A model generated the notes under the pieces. The model was given only the letters and a program-made list of their open reading frames with translations, was not told the DNA's origin and ran no database searches. This document shows, piece by piece, positions 17,638 through 25,859 of a stretch of 64,000 nucleotides of DNA (position 1 is the first letter of the stretch; each line of letters opens with the position of its first letter). This DNA comes from Collinsella aerofaciens (GTDB taxonomy: Bacteria; Actinomycetota; Coriobacteriia; Coriobacteriales; Coriobacteriaceae): contig NZ_JAQLFJ010000001.1 in assembly GCF_028206795.1 (NCBI RefSeq), positions 1 to 64,000 on the forward strand, read 5' to 3'. The position numbers were made by a program, and so were the translations under genes.

Positions 17638-18258
17638 TTGATCAGCATGATTCTCGGCCGCAAGATTGGCATGACCCAGGTTTGGGACGAGGACGATAAC
17701 GTCGTTCCCGTCACGGTCATCCAGGCTGGCCCCTGCGCTGTCTCGCAGGTTAAAACTCAGGCAACCGACGGCTATGACGCCGTCCAGATCGGTTTCGGCG
17801 ACATCAAGGCCAAGAACGTGAACAAGCCCATGGCTGGTCACTTCGCCAAGGCTGGCGTCGAGCCTGTCCGCTTCCTTCGTGAGGTCCGCGTCGAGAACGG
17901 CGAGGAGCACAAGGTCGGCGAGGTCGTCACCGTCGCTGATTTCGCTGATGTCGAGAAGGTCGATGTCATCGGTACCTCCAAGGGTAAGGGCTTCCAGGGT
18001 CGCATCAAGCGCTGGGGTCAGCGCCGCGGTCCTATGACGCATGGTTCTCACTTCCAGCGTCACCCCGGTTCTATCGGTCAGTGCGCCTATCCTGCGCGCG
18101 TCCTCAAGGGCGTCAAGATGGCCGGTCACATGGGTAACGAGCGCGTTACCGTCAAGAACCTTTCCGTTGTCCGCATCGATGCCGAGCAGAACCTCATCTT
18201 GGTCAAGGGCGCTGTCCCGGGTGCCAAGAATGGTCTCGTCGCCATCCGTATGGCCTAA
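17638..18258 (+). CDS. rplC: 50S ribosomal protein L3
   Basis: This 206-residue protein opens [15 protein letters not shown] and carries [24 protein letters not shown], the loop that reaches the peptidyl transferase centre. The start is TTG 17638 with GGGA upstream; ATG 17647 is also in frame. It begins the rplC-rplD-rplW group, with its own long leader because rpsJ is not adjacent. Confidence 0.96.
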   Translation: MISMILGRKIGMTQVWDEDDNVVPVTVIQAGPCAVSQVKTQATDGYDAVQIGFGDIKAKNVNKPMAGHFAKAGVEPVRFLREVRVENGEEHKVGEVVTVADFADVEKVDVIGTSKGKGFQGRIKRWGQRRGPMTHGSHFQRHPGSIGQCAYPARVLKGVKMAGHMGNERVTVKNLSVVRIDAEQNLILVKGAVPGAKNGLVAIRMA

Positions 18259-18304
18259 GGGCCCAGCCCATTTAGCCCAGCGTCATACCAAGGAGAACAC
18301 TTAA

Positions 18305-18931
18305 ATGGCAAAGTTTGAAGTAAAGAACAGCGAGGGCAAGAAGGTCGCCGAGGCCGAGCTCGCCGCTGAGGTGTACGGCATCGAGCCGAACATCCACGTT
18401 ATGCACCACATCGTCAAGTGCCAGATGGCCTCTTGGCGTCAGGGCACCCAGTCCGCTAAGGGCCGCTCTGAGGTTTCCGGTGGCGGCAAGAAGCCTTGGC
18501 GTCAGAAGGGCACCGGCCGTGCCCGCCAGGGTTCCATCCGTGCTGCCCAGTGGCGTCACGGTGGCGTTGTCTTCGCCCCCAAGCCCCGTTCCTACGCTAA
18601 GCGTATGAACAACAAGGAGGTCAAGCTGGCTATGCGCTCCGCGCTGTCCGCCAAGCTGGCCGATGGCGAGCTCGTGCTCGTCGACGACTACGGCTTCGAG
18701 AAGCCTTCCACCAAGGCTGCCGTTGCCATGCTCAAGGCTCTCGGCCTTGAGGGCAAGCGTCTGACCATCATCGTTCGCGATGAGGACGTCAACGCCTACC
18801 TGTCGTTCCGCAACATTCCCAAGACGTTCATCATCACTGCCGACGAGGCCAACACCTACGATCTCGTCAACAACAACGCCGTGCTGATGCCCGCCGACAT
18901 CGCCGCTCACTTCGGGGAGGTGCTTGCATAA
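18305..18931 (+). CDS. rplD: 50S ribosomal protein L4
   Basis: L4, 208 residues, with the conserved extended loop KGRSEVSGGGKKPWRQKGTG near residue 50-70, which lines the exit tunnel. In E. coli L4 also regulates the S10 operon through its leader. AAGGAG precedes the ATG by about 8 nt. Its stop abuts the rplW start with no gap. Confidence 0.96.
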   Translation: MAKFEVKNSEGKKVAEAELAAEVYGIEPNIHVMHHIVKCQMASWRQGTQSAKGRSEVSGGGKKPWRQKGTGRARQGSIRAAQWRHGGVVFAPKPRSYAKRMNNKEVKLAMRSALSAKLADGELVLVDDYGFEKPSTKAAVAMLKALGLEGKRLTIIVRDEDVNAYLSFRNIPKTFIITADEANTYDLVNNNAVLMPADIAAHFGEVLA

Positions 18932-19219
18932 ATGACCGCCCACGAGATTATCATCCGTCCGATCGTGTCCGAGCGTTCCTTCTCCGGCATGGAGCTGAAC
19001 AAGTACACGTTCGAGGTCGCCAAGGATGCTAATAAGTATCAGATCAAGGACGCTGTCGAGGAGATCTTCGGCGTCAAGGTCGTTCGCGTGAACACCCTGA
19101 CGGTCAAGCCCAAGACCAAGCGCGTGCGCTATGTCGCCGGCAAGACCCGTTCTTGGAAGAAGGCCATCGTCACGCTGGCCGAGGGCGACACCATCGAGGT
19201 CTTTGGCAACCAGGCCTAA
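18932..19219 (+). CDS. rplW: 50S ribosomal protein L23
   Basis: L23, 95 residues, sits at the tunnel exit and is the docking site for trigger factor and SRP. It shows IIIRPIVSERS at the N-terminus and KTKRVRYVAGKTRSWKKAIV. Translation starts on the base after the rplD stop, with GGGGAGG inside rplD as its ribosome binding site. Confidence 0.96.
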   Translation: MTAHEIIIRPIVSERSFSGMELNKYTFEVAKDANKYQIKDAVEEIFGVKVVRVNTLTVKPKTKRVRYVAGKTRSWKKAIVTLAEGDTIEVFGNQA

Positions 19220-19237
19220 GACTCGCTGCTGTTGAGT

Positions 19238-19273
19238 GAGCTCATGCCTCCCAAATAGGGGAGGCGGGAGCTC
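19238..19273 (+). terminator. Strong hairpin after rplW (terminator or attenuator)
   Basis: GAGCTC (19238-19243) and GCCTCCC pair with GGGAGGC and GAGCTC (19268-19273). The following sequence is AAGGTTTTGG, with only a weak T-run, so it may reduce rather than end transcription. It lies in an unusual 180-nt gap inside what is normally a tight L23-L2 junction. Confidence 0.5.
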
Positions 19274-19295
19274 AAGGTTTTGGGCGTATAAAATG

Positions 19296-19320
19296 GACAC
19301 GCCCGGAGCCGTGTATACGT
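19296..19320 (+). promoter_or_regulatory. Ribosomal-leader motif, copy 3, upstream of rplB
   Basis: GACACGCCCGGAGCCGTGTA with a following TACGT matches 17431-17453 closely, including the CGTGTATAC end. ACACG/CGTGT can form a 5-bp stem around CCCGGAGC. With the hairpin just upstream, it suggests that rplB has its own promoter or control point. Confidence 0.5.
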
Positions 19321-19398
19321 CCGGTGTCATCGCACCCGAGGCAGAACCTCGAATCCCTGTCTGTGATGGCTAACGGATTCCTATTGAAAGGGATTGTA

Positions 19399-20229
19399 AT
19401 GGCTGTAAAGCACCTTAAGCCGACCTCCGCTGGTAGGCGTTGGCAGACGATCTCCGACTTCTCCGAGATCACCTGCACCAAGCCCGAGAAGTCTCTTCTC
19501 GAGCCCCTGCCCAAGAAGGCCGGTCGTAACAACAACGGCCGTATCACCACCCGCCACCAGGGCGGCGGCGTGAAGCGTCGTTACCGCGTGATCGACTTCA
19601 AGCGCAACAAGGACGGCGTGCCCGCCAAGGTTGCCACGATCGAGTACGATCCGAACCGTTCCGCTCGCATCGCTCTGCTGCACTACGCTGACGGTGAGAA
19701 GCGCTACATCCTTGCCCCCAAGGGCCTCGAGGTCGGTCAGACCGTCATGTCCGGTTCTGACGCCGACATCAAGCCGGGCAACGCTCTGCCCCTCGCCGAC
19801 ATCCCCGTCGGTACGCTCATCCACGCCGTCGAGTTCCAGCCGGGCAAGGGCGCTGCTATCGCCCGTTCCGCCGGTAACTCCTGCCAGCTGATGGGTAAGG
19901 AGGGCAAGTACGCTATCGTCCGTATGCCTTCCTCCGAGATGCGCCGCATCCTCGTTACCTGCCGCGCTACCGTCGGTGAGGTCGGCAACGCCGATCACTC
20001 CAACATCGTCATCGGCAAGGCCGGCCGTAAGCGTCACATGAACGTGCGCCCGACCGTCCGCGGTACCGTCATGAACCCTGTCGACCACCCGCACGGCGGT
20101 GGCGAGGGCAAGAACCACACCTCTGGTCGTCCCTCTGTTACCCCCTGGGGTAAGCCGACGAAGGGCCTTCGTACGCGCAAGAAGAAGAAGGTCTCGAACC
20201 AGCACATCATTCGTCGCCGTAAGAAGTAA
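19399..20229 (+). CDS. rplB: 50S ribosomal protein L2
   Basis: L2, 276 residues, is an RNA-binding protein near the peptidyl transferase centre. It begins [15 protein letters not shown] and has the conserved HPHGGGEGK stretch with the functionally important His. The ATG at 19399 follows GAAAGGGA; an open extension to 19324 crosses the regulatory motif region and is not family sequence. The strong upstream gap suggests separate control from rplW. Confidence 0.97.
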   Translation: MAVKHLKPTSAGRRWQTISDFSEITCTKPEKSLLEPLPKKAGRNNNGRITTRHQGGGVKRRYRVIDFKRNKDGVPAKVATIEYDPNRSARIALLHYADGEKRYILAPKGLEVGQTVMSGSDADIKPGNALPLADIPVGTLIHAVEFQPGKGAAIARSAGNSCQLMGKEGKYAIVRMPSSEMRRILVTCRATVGEVGNADHSNIVIGKAGRKRHMNVRPTVRGTVMNPVDHPHGGGEGKNHTSGRPSVTPWGKPTKGLRTRKKKKVSNQHIIRRRKK

Positions 20230-20261
20230 TTTCGGATACCGAGTTTTAGGAGAAAGCACTT

Positions 20262-20522
20262 ATGAGCAGAAGTCTCAAAAAGGGCCCGTTCGTGGAGACT
20301 CGCCTTCTCTCGCGTATCACCGCGATGAACGAGGCTGGCAAGAAGGACGTCGTGAAGACCTGGTCCCGCGCGTCCACCATCTTCCCCGAGATGGTTGGTC
20401 ACACCATCGCCGTCCACGACGGCCGCAAGCATGTGCCCGTGTATGTTACCGAGTCCATGGTTGGTCACAAGCTCGGCGAGTTCGCGCCGACTCGTACGTT
20501 CCGTGGCCACAAGGCCAAATAG
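20262..20522 (+). CDS. rpsS: 30S ribosomal protein S19
   Basis: S19, 86 residues, begins [11 protein letters not shown] and has [22 protein letters not shown]. It lies in the 30S head next to S13. TAGGAG lies upstream of the ATG. Spacing to rplB is 32 nt and to rplV 14 nt. Confidence 0.97.
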   Translation: MSRSLKKGPFVETRLLSRITAMNEAGKKDVVKTWSRASTIFPEMVGHTIAVHDGRKHVPVYVTESMVGHKLGEFAPTRTFRGHKAK

Positions 20523-20536
20523 GGGGTTAACCGTAA

Positions 20537-20908
20537 ATGGCAACTAAGTCTATTGAAACTGAGGCCACCGAGGTTCGCGCCGTCGCTAAGTACGTGCGTG
20601 TTTCCCCCAGCAAGGCCCGCCTGGTGGTCGATCTGATCCGCCGCAAGCCTGTCGCTCAGGCCTTCGACATCCTCCACTTCTGCGACCGCGCCGTCGCCGT
20701 GGATGTCGAGAAGGTTCTCCGTTCCGCCGTTGCGAACGCCGAGAACAACAACGGTCTGCGTGCCGACAATCTGGTTGTCGCCGCTGCCTATGTTGACGAG
20801 GGTCCGACGCTTAAGCGCATCCGTCCCCGCGCCAAGGGTTCCGCTTCTCGCATTCTGAAGCGTACTTCCCACATCACCGTCGTCGTTGCTCCTCGAAAGG
20901 AGGCGTAA
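20537..20908 (+). CDS. rplV: 50S ribosomal protein L22
   Basis: L22, 123 residues, has [16 protein letters not shown] and the beta-hairpin region [18 protein letters not shown] that reaches into the exit tunnel, a known site of macrolide resistance changes. The N-terminus carries about ten extra residues ([12 protein letters not shown]). GGGGTTAA precedes the ATG. Confidence 0.96.
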   Translation: MATKSIETEATEVRAVAKYVRVSPSKARLVVDLIRRKPVAQAFDILHFCDRAVAVDVEKVLRSAVANAENNNGLRADNLVVAAAYVDEGPTLKRIRPRAKGSASRILKRTSHITVVVAPRKEA

Positions 20909-20914
20909 AGCTGT

Positions 20915-21625
20915 ATGGGTCAGAAAGTCTACCCCACCGGCTTCCGTCTTGGCATCACCGAGAACTGGCGCTCCCGCTGGTTCGCAGAGAAGGATTACGC
21001 TAAGACCCTCGGTAACGATCTCGAGATCCGCAAGTACCTCGAGAAGCGTCTTTCCCGCGCAGCTGTCTCCCGCGTCGAGATCGAGCGCGCTGGCGACAAG
21101 GTGAAGGTCATCATCCTCACCGCTCGCCCCGGCGTTGTCATCGGTAAGAAGGGTGCCGAGATCGATACCCTCCGCACCGAGCTCGAGAAGGTCGCTGGCG
21201 TCTCCAAGGGCCAGCTCTCCGTCGACGTTGTCGAGATCAAGCGCCCCGAGCTCGACGCCAACCTCGTTGCTCAGTCTATCGCCGAGCAGCTCGAGGGCCG
21301 CGTTGCCTTCCGTCGCGCTATGCGCAAGGCTGTCCAGTCCGCCCGCAAGGCCGGCGCTAAGGGCATCCGTATCCAGTGCTCCGGTCGTCTCGGCGGTGCC
21401 GAGATGGGCCGTCGTGAGTGGTACCGTGAGGGTCGTGTGCCTCTGCACACCCTCCGTGCCAAGATCGACTACGGCACGGCCGTCGCCAGCACCACCATGG
21501 GCGCTTGCGGCGTGAAGGTCTGGATCTACCTGGGCGAGAAGCTCCCGGGCCAGCCTGTTCCCAACCCTGCACTCGAGGGCTCTTCCCGTCCTCGTCGTCG
21601 TAACTCCGAGAGGAGGGGTCAGTAG
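20915..21625 (+). CDS. rpsC: 30S ribosomal protein S3
   Basis: S3, 236 residues, contains a KH domain with VIGKKG near residue 75 and the C-terminal half with [26 protein letters not shown]. It lines the mRNA entry tunnel. AAAGGAGG inside the rplV end serves as its ribosome binding site. Its TAG stop shares one base with the rplP GTG start. Confidence 0.97.
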   Translation: MGQKVYPTGFRLGITENWRSRWFAEKDYAKTLGNDLEIRKYLEKRLSRAAVSRVEIERAGDKVKVIILTARPGVVIGKKGAEIDTLRTELEKVAGVSKGQLSVDVVEIKRPELDANLVAQSIAEQLEGRVAFRRAMRKAVQSARKAGAKGIRIQCSGRLGGAEMGRREWYREGRVPLHTLRAKIDYGTAVASTTMGACGVKVWIYLGEKLPGQPVPNPALEGSSRPRRRNSERRGQ

Positions 21626-22128
21626 TGCTTGCCCCTAAGCGTATTCTTCACCGCAAGGTGCAGCGTGGCTCCATGAAGGGCCAGGCCAAGGGTAATACCG
21701 AGCTGCATTTCGGCGAGTTTGGTATCCAGGCTCTCGAGGCCCATTGGATCACCAACCGTCAGATCGAGGCCGCTCGTATTGCAATGACCCGCTACATGAA
21801 GCGTGGCGGTCGTGTCTACATCACGATCTTCCCCGATAAGCCCATCACCAAGAAGCCTGCCGAGACTCGCATGGGTTCTGGTAAGGGTAACCCCGAGGAG
21901 TGGGTGGCCGTCGTCAAGCCCGGCCGCATCATGTTCGAGGTCAAGGGCGTGCCCGAGGAGGTCGCTCGCGAGGCTCTGCGTCTTGCACAGCACAAGCTTC
22001 CCATCAAGACCAAGATTGTTGCTGCTAAGAACGCTGAGCAGCGCATCGAGAAGGAGATGGCTGAGGAGGCCGCTCTCGAGGCCAAGTGGGCTGCTGAGGA
22101 CGCCGCCGCCGCCAAGGAGGAGAACTAA
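21625..22128 (+). CDS. rplP: 50S ribosomal protein L16, with C-terminal extension
   Basis: L16, 167 residues, has the family core [32 protein letters not shown] and [15 protein letters not shown]. The usual length is about 137; about 30 extra Ala/Glu-rich residues follow the core and look helical. It starts at GTG overlapping the rpsC stop, with GAGGAGGGG just upstream, so it is translationally coupled. The last base of its stop is the first base of the rpmC start. Confidence 0.95.
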   Translation: MLAPKRILHRKVQRGSMKGQAKGNTELHFGEFGIQALEAHWITNRQIEAARIAMTRYMKRGGRVYITIFPDKPITKKPAETRMGSGKGNPEEWVAVVKPGRIMFEVKGVPEEVAREALRLAQHKLPIKTKIVAAKNAEQRIEKEMAEEAALEAKWAAEDAAAAKEEN

Positions 22129-22343
22129 TGAAGCCCGCAGAGATTCGTGAGCTCTCGGACGCTCAGCTCGTTGAGAAGCTGAAGGAAATGCGCGCCGAGC
22201 TCTTTAACCTTCGTTTCCAGATGGCCACCAGCCAGCTGGACAACACCGCTCGCGTCAACACCGTGAAGAAGGACATCGCTCGCGTCCTCACGGAGCAGCG
22301 CGCCCGCGAGATCGCAGCGGAGAAGTCCGCTGTCGCCGAGTAG
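22128..22343 (+). CDS. rpmC: 50S ribosomal protein L29
   Basis: L29, 71 residues, a two-helix protein at the tunnel exit, starts [18 protein letters not shown] and has ELFNLRFQMATSQL. Its ATG overlaps the rplP stop by one base (TAATG), with AAGGAGGAG upstream. Confidence 0.95.
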   Translation: MKPAEIRELSDAQLVEKLKEMRAELFNLRFQMATSQLDNTARVNTVKKDIARVLTEQRAREIAAEKSAVAE

Positions 22344-22359
22344 GACCTAAGGAGAGAAC

Positions 22360-22620
22360 ATGACTGATTCGCGTAACTCGCGTAAGGTCCGTACGGGTGT
22401 CGTTACCTCCGTCTCCGGTGCCAAGACCATTGTTGTCACCATCACCGAGCGCAAGCGTCACCCCAAGTACGGCAAGATGATGACCAGCTCCAAGAAGCTG
22501 CACGCTCACGACGAGGAGTGCACGGCTGGCGTGGGCGACACCGTCCGCGTTATGGAGACCCGTCCTATGTCCAAGATGAAGCGTTGGCGCCTCATCGAGG
22601 TCGTCGAGCGCGCTAAATAA
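22360..22620 (+). CDS. rpsQ: 30S ribosomal protein S17
   Basis: S17, 86 residues, is an OB-fold primary 16S-binding protein with RKVRTGVVTSVSGAKTIVV and KMMTSSKKLHAHDE. TAAGGAG precedes the ATG. It is followed by an unusually long 118-nt gap before rplN. Confidence 0.95.
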   Translation: MTDSRNSRKVRTGVVTSVSGAKTIVVTITERKRHPKYGKMMTSSKKLHAHDEECTAGVGDTVRVMETRPMSKMKRWRLIEVVERAK

Positions 22621-22647
22621 GCAGTCGCTCTTACGACTTGTACGTTT

Positions 22648-22713
22648 CCGAAGATGTGCGTATGCCTGGCTTGCATACCACGAGCCGCATAAAGGCTGCG
22701 CACCTCTCTTCGG
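22648..22713 (+). promoter_or_regulatory. Structured leader between rpsQ and rplN
   Basis: CCGAAG (22648-22653) pairs with CTTCGG (22708-22713), with GTGCG/CGCAC and GTATGC/GCATAC stems nested inside. In E. coli the spc operon begins at rplN with its own promoter and an S8-binding site further on. This hairpin could mark the spc operon start or a ribosomal-protein control site; the function is inferred. Confidence 0.45.
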
Positions 22714-22738
22714 TTCTTAGTTCGGAGGAACATCTACC

Positions 22739-23107
22739 ATGATTCAGATGCAAACCATGCTGAACGTCGCCGACAACTCCGGCGCTCGCAAGATTCGCTG
22801 CATCAAGGTGCTTGGCGGTTCCAAGCGTCGTTATGCAGGCATCGGCGATGTGTTCATCGGTGCTGTCCAGGAGGCTACCCCTGGCGCCAACGTCAAGAAG
22901 AAGGACGTTGTCCGTTGCGTCGTCGTTCGCACCGTTAAGGAGATCCGCCGCAAGGATGGCTCCTACATTCGCTTTGATGAGAACGCTTGCGTTGTCATCA
23001 ACAACGATGGTTCGCCCGTCGGCACCCGTATCTTCGGGCCCGTCGCTCGCGAGCTTCGTGACAAGAAGTACATGAAGATCGTCTCGCTCGCTCCCGAGAC
23101 CCTGTAG
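22739..23107 (+). CDS. rplN: 50S ribosomal protein L14
   Basis: L14, 122 residues, begins [19 protein letters not shown] and has the family stretch [23 protein letters not shown] in slightly changed form. It lies at the 30S-50S interface. GGAGG lies 9 nt before the ATG. It is followed by rplX after 13 nt. Confidence 0.97.
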   Translation: MIQMQTMLNVADNSGARKIRCIKVLGGSKRRYAGIGDVFIGAVQEATPGANVKKKDVVRCVVVRTVKEIRRKDGSYIRFDENACVVINNDGSPVGTRIFGPVARELRDKKYMKIVSLAPETL

Positions 23108-23120
23108 TTAGGGGAGATAT

Positions 23121-23426
23121 ATGTATATCAAGAAGGGCGATAAGGTCCAGGTTCTCTCTGGTAAGGATCGCGGCAAGCAGGGTGTTATCCTGCGTGCTCT
23201 CCCCGCCGAGAACAAGGTCGTTGTCGAGGGCGTTTCGGTCGTCAAGAAGGCCGTCAAGCCCAACGCTGCCAACCAGCAGGGCGGCATCGTTTCGCAGGAG
23301 GCTCCCATCGACGCCTCCAACGTCAATCTCGTCTGCCCCGAGTGCGGTAAGGTTACCCGCGTCGGTCACGAGAAGGACGGCAAGAACAAGCTGCGCGTCT
23401 GCAAGAAGTGCGGCCACAAGTTCTAA
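23121..23426 (+). CDS. rplX: 50S ribosomal protein L24
   Basis: L24, 101 residues, full length, has the KOW motif ([18 protein letters not shown]) and a C-terminal four-cysteine zinc-ribbon-like end (CPECGK near residue 73, CKKCGHKF at the end). L24 starts 50S assembly and lies at the tunnel exit. In most bacteria rplE, rpsN, rpsH and the rest of spc follow; here a terminator comes 27 nt later and none of them is present in the window. Confidence 0.96.
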   Translation: MYIKKGDKVQVLSGKDRGKQGVILRALPAENKVVVEGVSVVKKAVKPNAANQQGGIVSQEAPIDASNVNLVCPECGKVTRVGHEKDGKNKLRVCKKCGHKF

Positions 23427-23452
23427 GCTGCCCGCAACATCAAGTTGCTAGC

Positions 23453-23487
23453 AAAGGCCCGGATGCCAAGGCACCCGGGCCTTTTTC
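23453..23487 (+). terminator. Intrinsic terminator after rplX
   Basis: AAAGGCCCGG and CCGGGCCTTT are near-perfect stem halves with TGCC/GCA at the top, followed by TTTTT. It ends the ribosomal protein array. Confidence 0.92.
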
Positions 23488-23508
23488 TATCCCTACTCAT
23501 TGGGTACT

Positions 23509-23635
23509 CATTGGGGACAGACTTAAATGAGCGGAAGTCGCTTGGCATTCATTGGGGACCATTTATTGGGGACAGACTTAAATGACCGGTCGTTGGGGGG
23601 CAGACTCTATGTGCCGGCAGTTTGGGACGGTCCTT
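23509..23635 (+). repeat. Cluster of GGGGACAG-type repeats
   Basis: CATTGGGGACAGACTTAAATGA occurs at 23509-23530, and its core TTGGGGACAGACTTAAATGA again at 23565-23584. Degenerate relatives lie at 23592-23604 (GGGGGGCAGACTCTATG) and 23622-23632 (TTGGGACGGTCC). The first copy has TCATT/AATGA arms around the core. No gene can be supported in 23427-23909; this cluster and the operator-like repeats after it fill the gap. Confidence 0.6.
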
Positions 23636-23732
23636 TGATGTCTGGTGCCCCCAGAGGGGTGAAGTAATACAGCTGGCTCTGTTTTTTGGCTTCGGTGCTC
23701 CGCCCCTTTATGTTTCACAAGGATCGTCGCAT

Positions 23733-23858
23733 GCGCATTTACGCGCATGCCTTGCGCGATAATGCGCATAGCCGCGCAAACATCTGACAACTATGGCTAA
23801 ATAATGACCGATACGCAAATAAGCACGCAAACACGAGCAGATACGCGCGCAATTGTGC
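23733..23858 (+). promoter_or_regulatory. Helically phased GCGCA repeats upstream of the Gfo/Idh-DeoR pair
   Basis: GCGCA or GCGCG starts at 23733, 23743, 23754, 23764 and 23774, with spacings of 10, 11, 10 and 10 bp, about one helical turn each. Further ACGCAAA-like words follow at 23813 and 23826, with GCGCGCAATTGTGCG at 23845-23859. DeoR-family repressors often bind repeated sites at their own operon; this is a good operator candidate for the regulator at 24993. Confidence 0.5.
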
Positions 23859-23909
23859 GAATATAGGGTTATTAGAAATGAAGGACTTCCGATGATTCAG
23901 GAGGCACAT

Positions 23910-24989
23910 ATGGCAGATTCCAAACAGGCTCCACTCGACTCCGCGGCAGCCGCAAAAGCAGCGTTCGCTTCGGTCCAGGACAAGCCATTCCCTGATGATA
24001 TCTTTACGGCTCCCGAGCTTCGCTGGGCTGTGATCGGGTGCGGCGTTATCGCCAACCAGATGGCCCAGTCTCTCGCTCTTGCCGGCCGCAAGCTTGCGGG
24101 CGTCGCCAACCGTACGCTGTCCAAGGCTCAGGCTTTTGCTGAGCAGTATGGCATCGAGAAGGTCTATGAAACGGTCGAGGACCTCTATGCCGATCCGAAC
24201 ATCGACGCGATCTATATCACCACGCCGCACAACACGCATATTACCTACCTGCGAGCCGCTCTGGCAGCTGGTAAGCACGTGCTCTGCGAGAAGGCCATTA
24301 CCCTCAATTCCGCTGAGCTCGACGAGGCGCGTGCCATCGCCGACGAGCACAACGTCGTCCTTATGGACGCCACCACGGTGCTTCACATGCCCTTGTACCA
24401 GGAGCTGCGCCGTCGCATGAATGCGGGCGACTTTGGCCGCATGAACCTCGCTCAGCTCAACTTTGGCAGCTACAAGGAGTACGGCGACCTGACCAACCGC
24501 TTCTACAATCGTAACCTTGCTGGTGGTGCCATGCTCGACATTGGCGTCTATGCCCTGTCCGTCATGCGCTTCTTTATGGCAAGCCAGCCCACTGAGGTCA
24601 TTTCGCTGGGCAACACCTGCGAGACCGGCGTTGACGTTGCGGGCGGCATCGTCTGCCGTAATGCAGAGCAGCAGCTGGGTGTTGTGAGCCTTACGCTCCA
24701 CTCCAAGCAACCCAAGCGCTCGGTCATTAGCTTCGATAAGTGCTATATCGAGGTCAACGAGTATCCGCGTGCCGACCACGCGGCCATCGTGTGGACTGCG
24801 GATGGCCACCGCGAGGAGGTCCACGCCGGCACCGAGGCTTACGCCCTTTGCTATGAGATGGCCGATCTTGAGCAGGTCGTTGCCGGCGACGACTCCAAGC
24901 GCGAGCTTCTGGGCTATGCTTCCGATGTTATGGAGCTGATGACCAAGCTCCGCGCCGATTGGGGAGTCGTGTACCCTGAGGAGGAGTAA
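23910..24989 (+). CDS. Gfo/Idh/MocA family NAD(P)-dependent oxidoreductase
   Basis: This 359-residue enzyme has an N-terminal Rossmann fold (AVIGCGVIANQMAQSL, about residues 39-55), the conserved HVLCEKAI (EKP-like Lys) near 125, and the C-terminal sugar-dehydrogenase-type sheet with GGGA-like GGAMLDIGVYAL. The substrate is likely a sugar, inositol or related polyol; the sequence does not say which. The ATG at 23910 has AGGAGG upstream. It is followed 3 nt later by a DeoR regulator, probably in one operon. Confidence 0.85.
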   Translation: MADSKQAPLDSAAAAKAAFASVQDKPFPDDIFTAPELRWAVIGCGVIANQMAQSLALAGRKLAGVANRTLSKAQAFAEQYGIEKVYETVEDLYADPNIDAIYITTPHNTHITYLRAALAAGKHVLCEKAITLNSAELDEARAIADEHNVVLMDATTVLHMPLYQELRRRMNAGDFGRMNLAQLNFGSYKEYGDLTNRFYNRNLAGGAMLDIGVYALSVMRFFMASQPTEVISLGNTCETGVDVAGGIVCRNAEQQLGVVSLTLHSKQPKRSVISFDKCYIEVNEYPRADHAAIVWTADGHREEVHAGTEAYALCYEMADLEQVVAGDDSKRELLGYASDVMELMTKLRADWGVVYPEEE

Positions 24990-24992
24990 GCG

Positions 24993-25739
24993 ATGCTTGC
25001 GGAAGATAGGCTCAACGCGATCGTGTCGATGGTGCAGCAGGCTGGCTCGGTTACTGTGCCAGAGCTTGCCGAAGCCCTGGGTGTGACGGCGTCTACCATT
25101 CGGCGCGACCTGCAGACGCTCGACCGAGCGCACCGCATCGCCAAGGTCCACGGTGGGGCGACGAGTCTTGAGCGCGCGCACGTGACGCGCGACCTAACGC
25201 TTAATGAGCGCAGCGACCTCCATAACGATGACAAGGAGCGTATCTGCGCCCGTGCGGCGGCGCTTGTGGAGCCTGAGAGCTTTGTATACATCGACTCGGG
25301 CTCGACGACGCTCAGGCTCATCGAGCATCTTCCACACCTTGAAGATGTCACCTATGTGACCGATTCCGTGCTCCATGCTCAACGCCTTGCTTTGCGCGGC
25401 ATGCGTACCGTGGTGCTGGGCGGCGAGCTCAAACCCGAGACCGAGGCGCTCGTTGGCCCCGATGCCTTGGCAACCTTAGACCGCTACAACTTCAACTGTG
25501 GCTTTTGGGGCTCTAACGGCATTGCCGCCGAGCAGGGCTTCACAGCGCCCGATATCGAGGAGGCGCAAGTAAAGCGTATCTCGATGCGCCATACGGCCAA
25601 GCGCTTCGTAATCTCGGACGCCAGTAAATTTGGCATGGTGGCGCCCGTCAAGTTCGCGGACTTCCGCGACGCAACGATTATTACCGCAGGCGAGGTGCCC
25701 GCCAAGTACCGGGCAATGGATAACGTCATCACGGTCTAA
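24993..25739 (+). CDS. DeoR/GlpR family transcriptional regulator
   Basis: This 248-residue protein has an N-terminal winged helix (RLNAIVSMVQQAGSVTVPELAEALGVTASTIRRDL) and a C-terminal sugar-phosphate sensor domain with YIDSGSTTLRLIEHL and GGELKPETEALVGP. Such regulators usually repress sugar or polyol catabolic genes and are released by a phosphorylated intermediate. It follows the oxidoreductase in the same unit, with GAGGAG upstream, so it probably controls that gene and itself. Confidence 0.88.
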   Translation: MLAEDRLNAIVSMVQQAGSVTVPELAEALGVTASTIRRDLQTLDRAHRIAKVHGGATSLERAHVTRDLTLNERSDLHNDDKERICARAAALVEPESFVYIDSGSTTLRLIEHLPHLEDVTYVTDSVLHAQRLALRGMRTVVLGGELKPETEALVGPDALATLDRYNFNCGFWGSNGIAAEQGFTAPDIEEAQVKRISMRHTAKRFVISDASKFGMVAPVKFADFRDATIITAGEVPAKYRAMDNVITV

Positions 25740-25761
25740 CAGCAGGGGACGGGCTAAGGCT

Positions 25762-25802
25762 AAAACCGCCACGAAGGGGACAGGCACCTTCGTGGCGGTT
25801 TT
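25762..25802 (+). repeat. Perfect 16-bp hairpin with GGACAGG loop
   Basis: AAAACCGCCACGAAGG (25762-25777) and CCTTCGTGGCGGTTTT (25787-25802) pair perfectly around GGACAGGCA. The T-rich 3' end lets it act as a terminator for the DeoR gene, and the A-rich 5' end for the opposing RluA gene. The loop is complementary to that of the next hairpin. Confidence 0.85.
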
Positions 25803-25816
25803 GACGTTTGCCCGGA

Positions 25817-25859
25817 TAAAACCTGCCAAAATAAACCTGTCCCTATTTGGCGGGTTTTA
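25817..25859 (+). repeat. Second hairpin, with CCTGTCCC loop complementary to the first
   Basis: TAAAACCTGCCAAAATA (25817-25833) pairs with TATTTGGCGGGTTTTA (25844-25859), with one G-T wobble and one unpaired A, around AACCTGTCCC. CCTGTCCC is the exact reverse complement of GGGACAGG in the previous hairpin. The stop codon of the opposing RluA gene lies in this stem. Confidence 0.8.
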
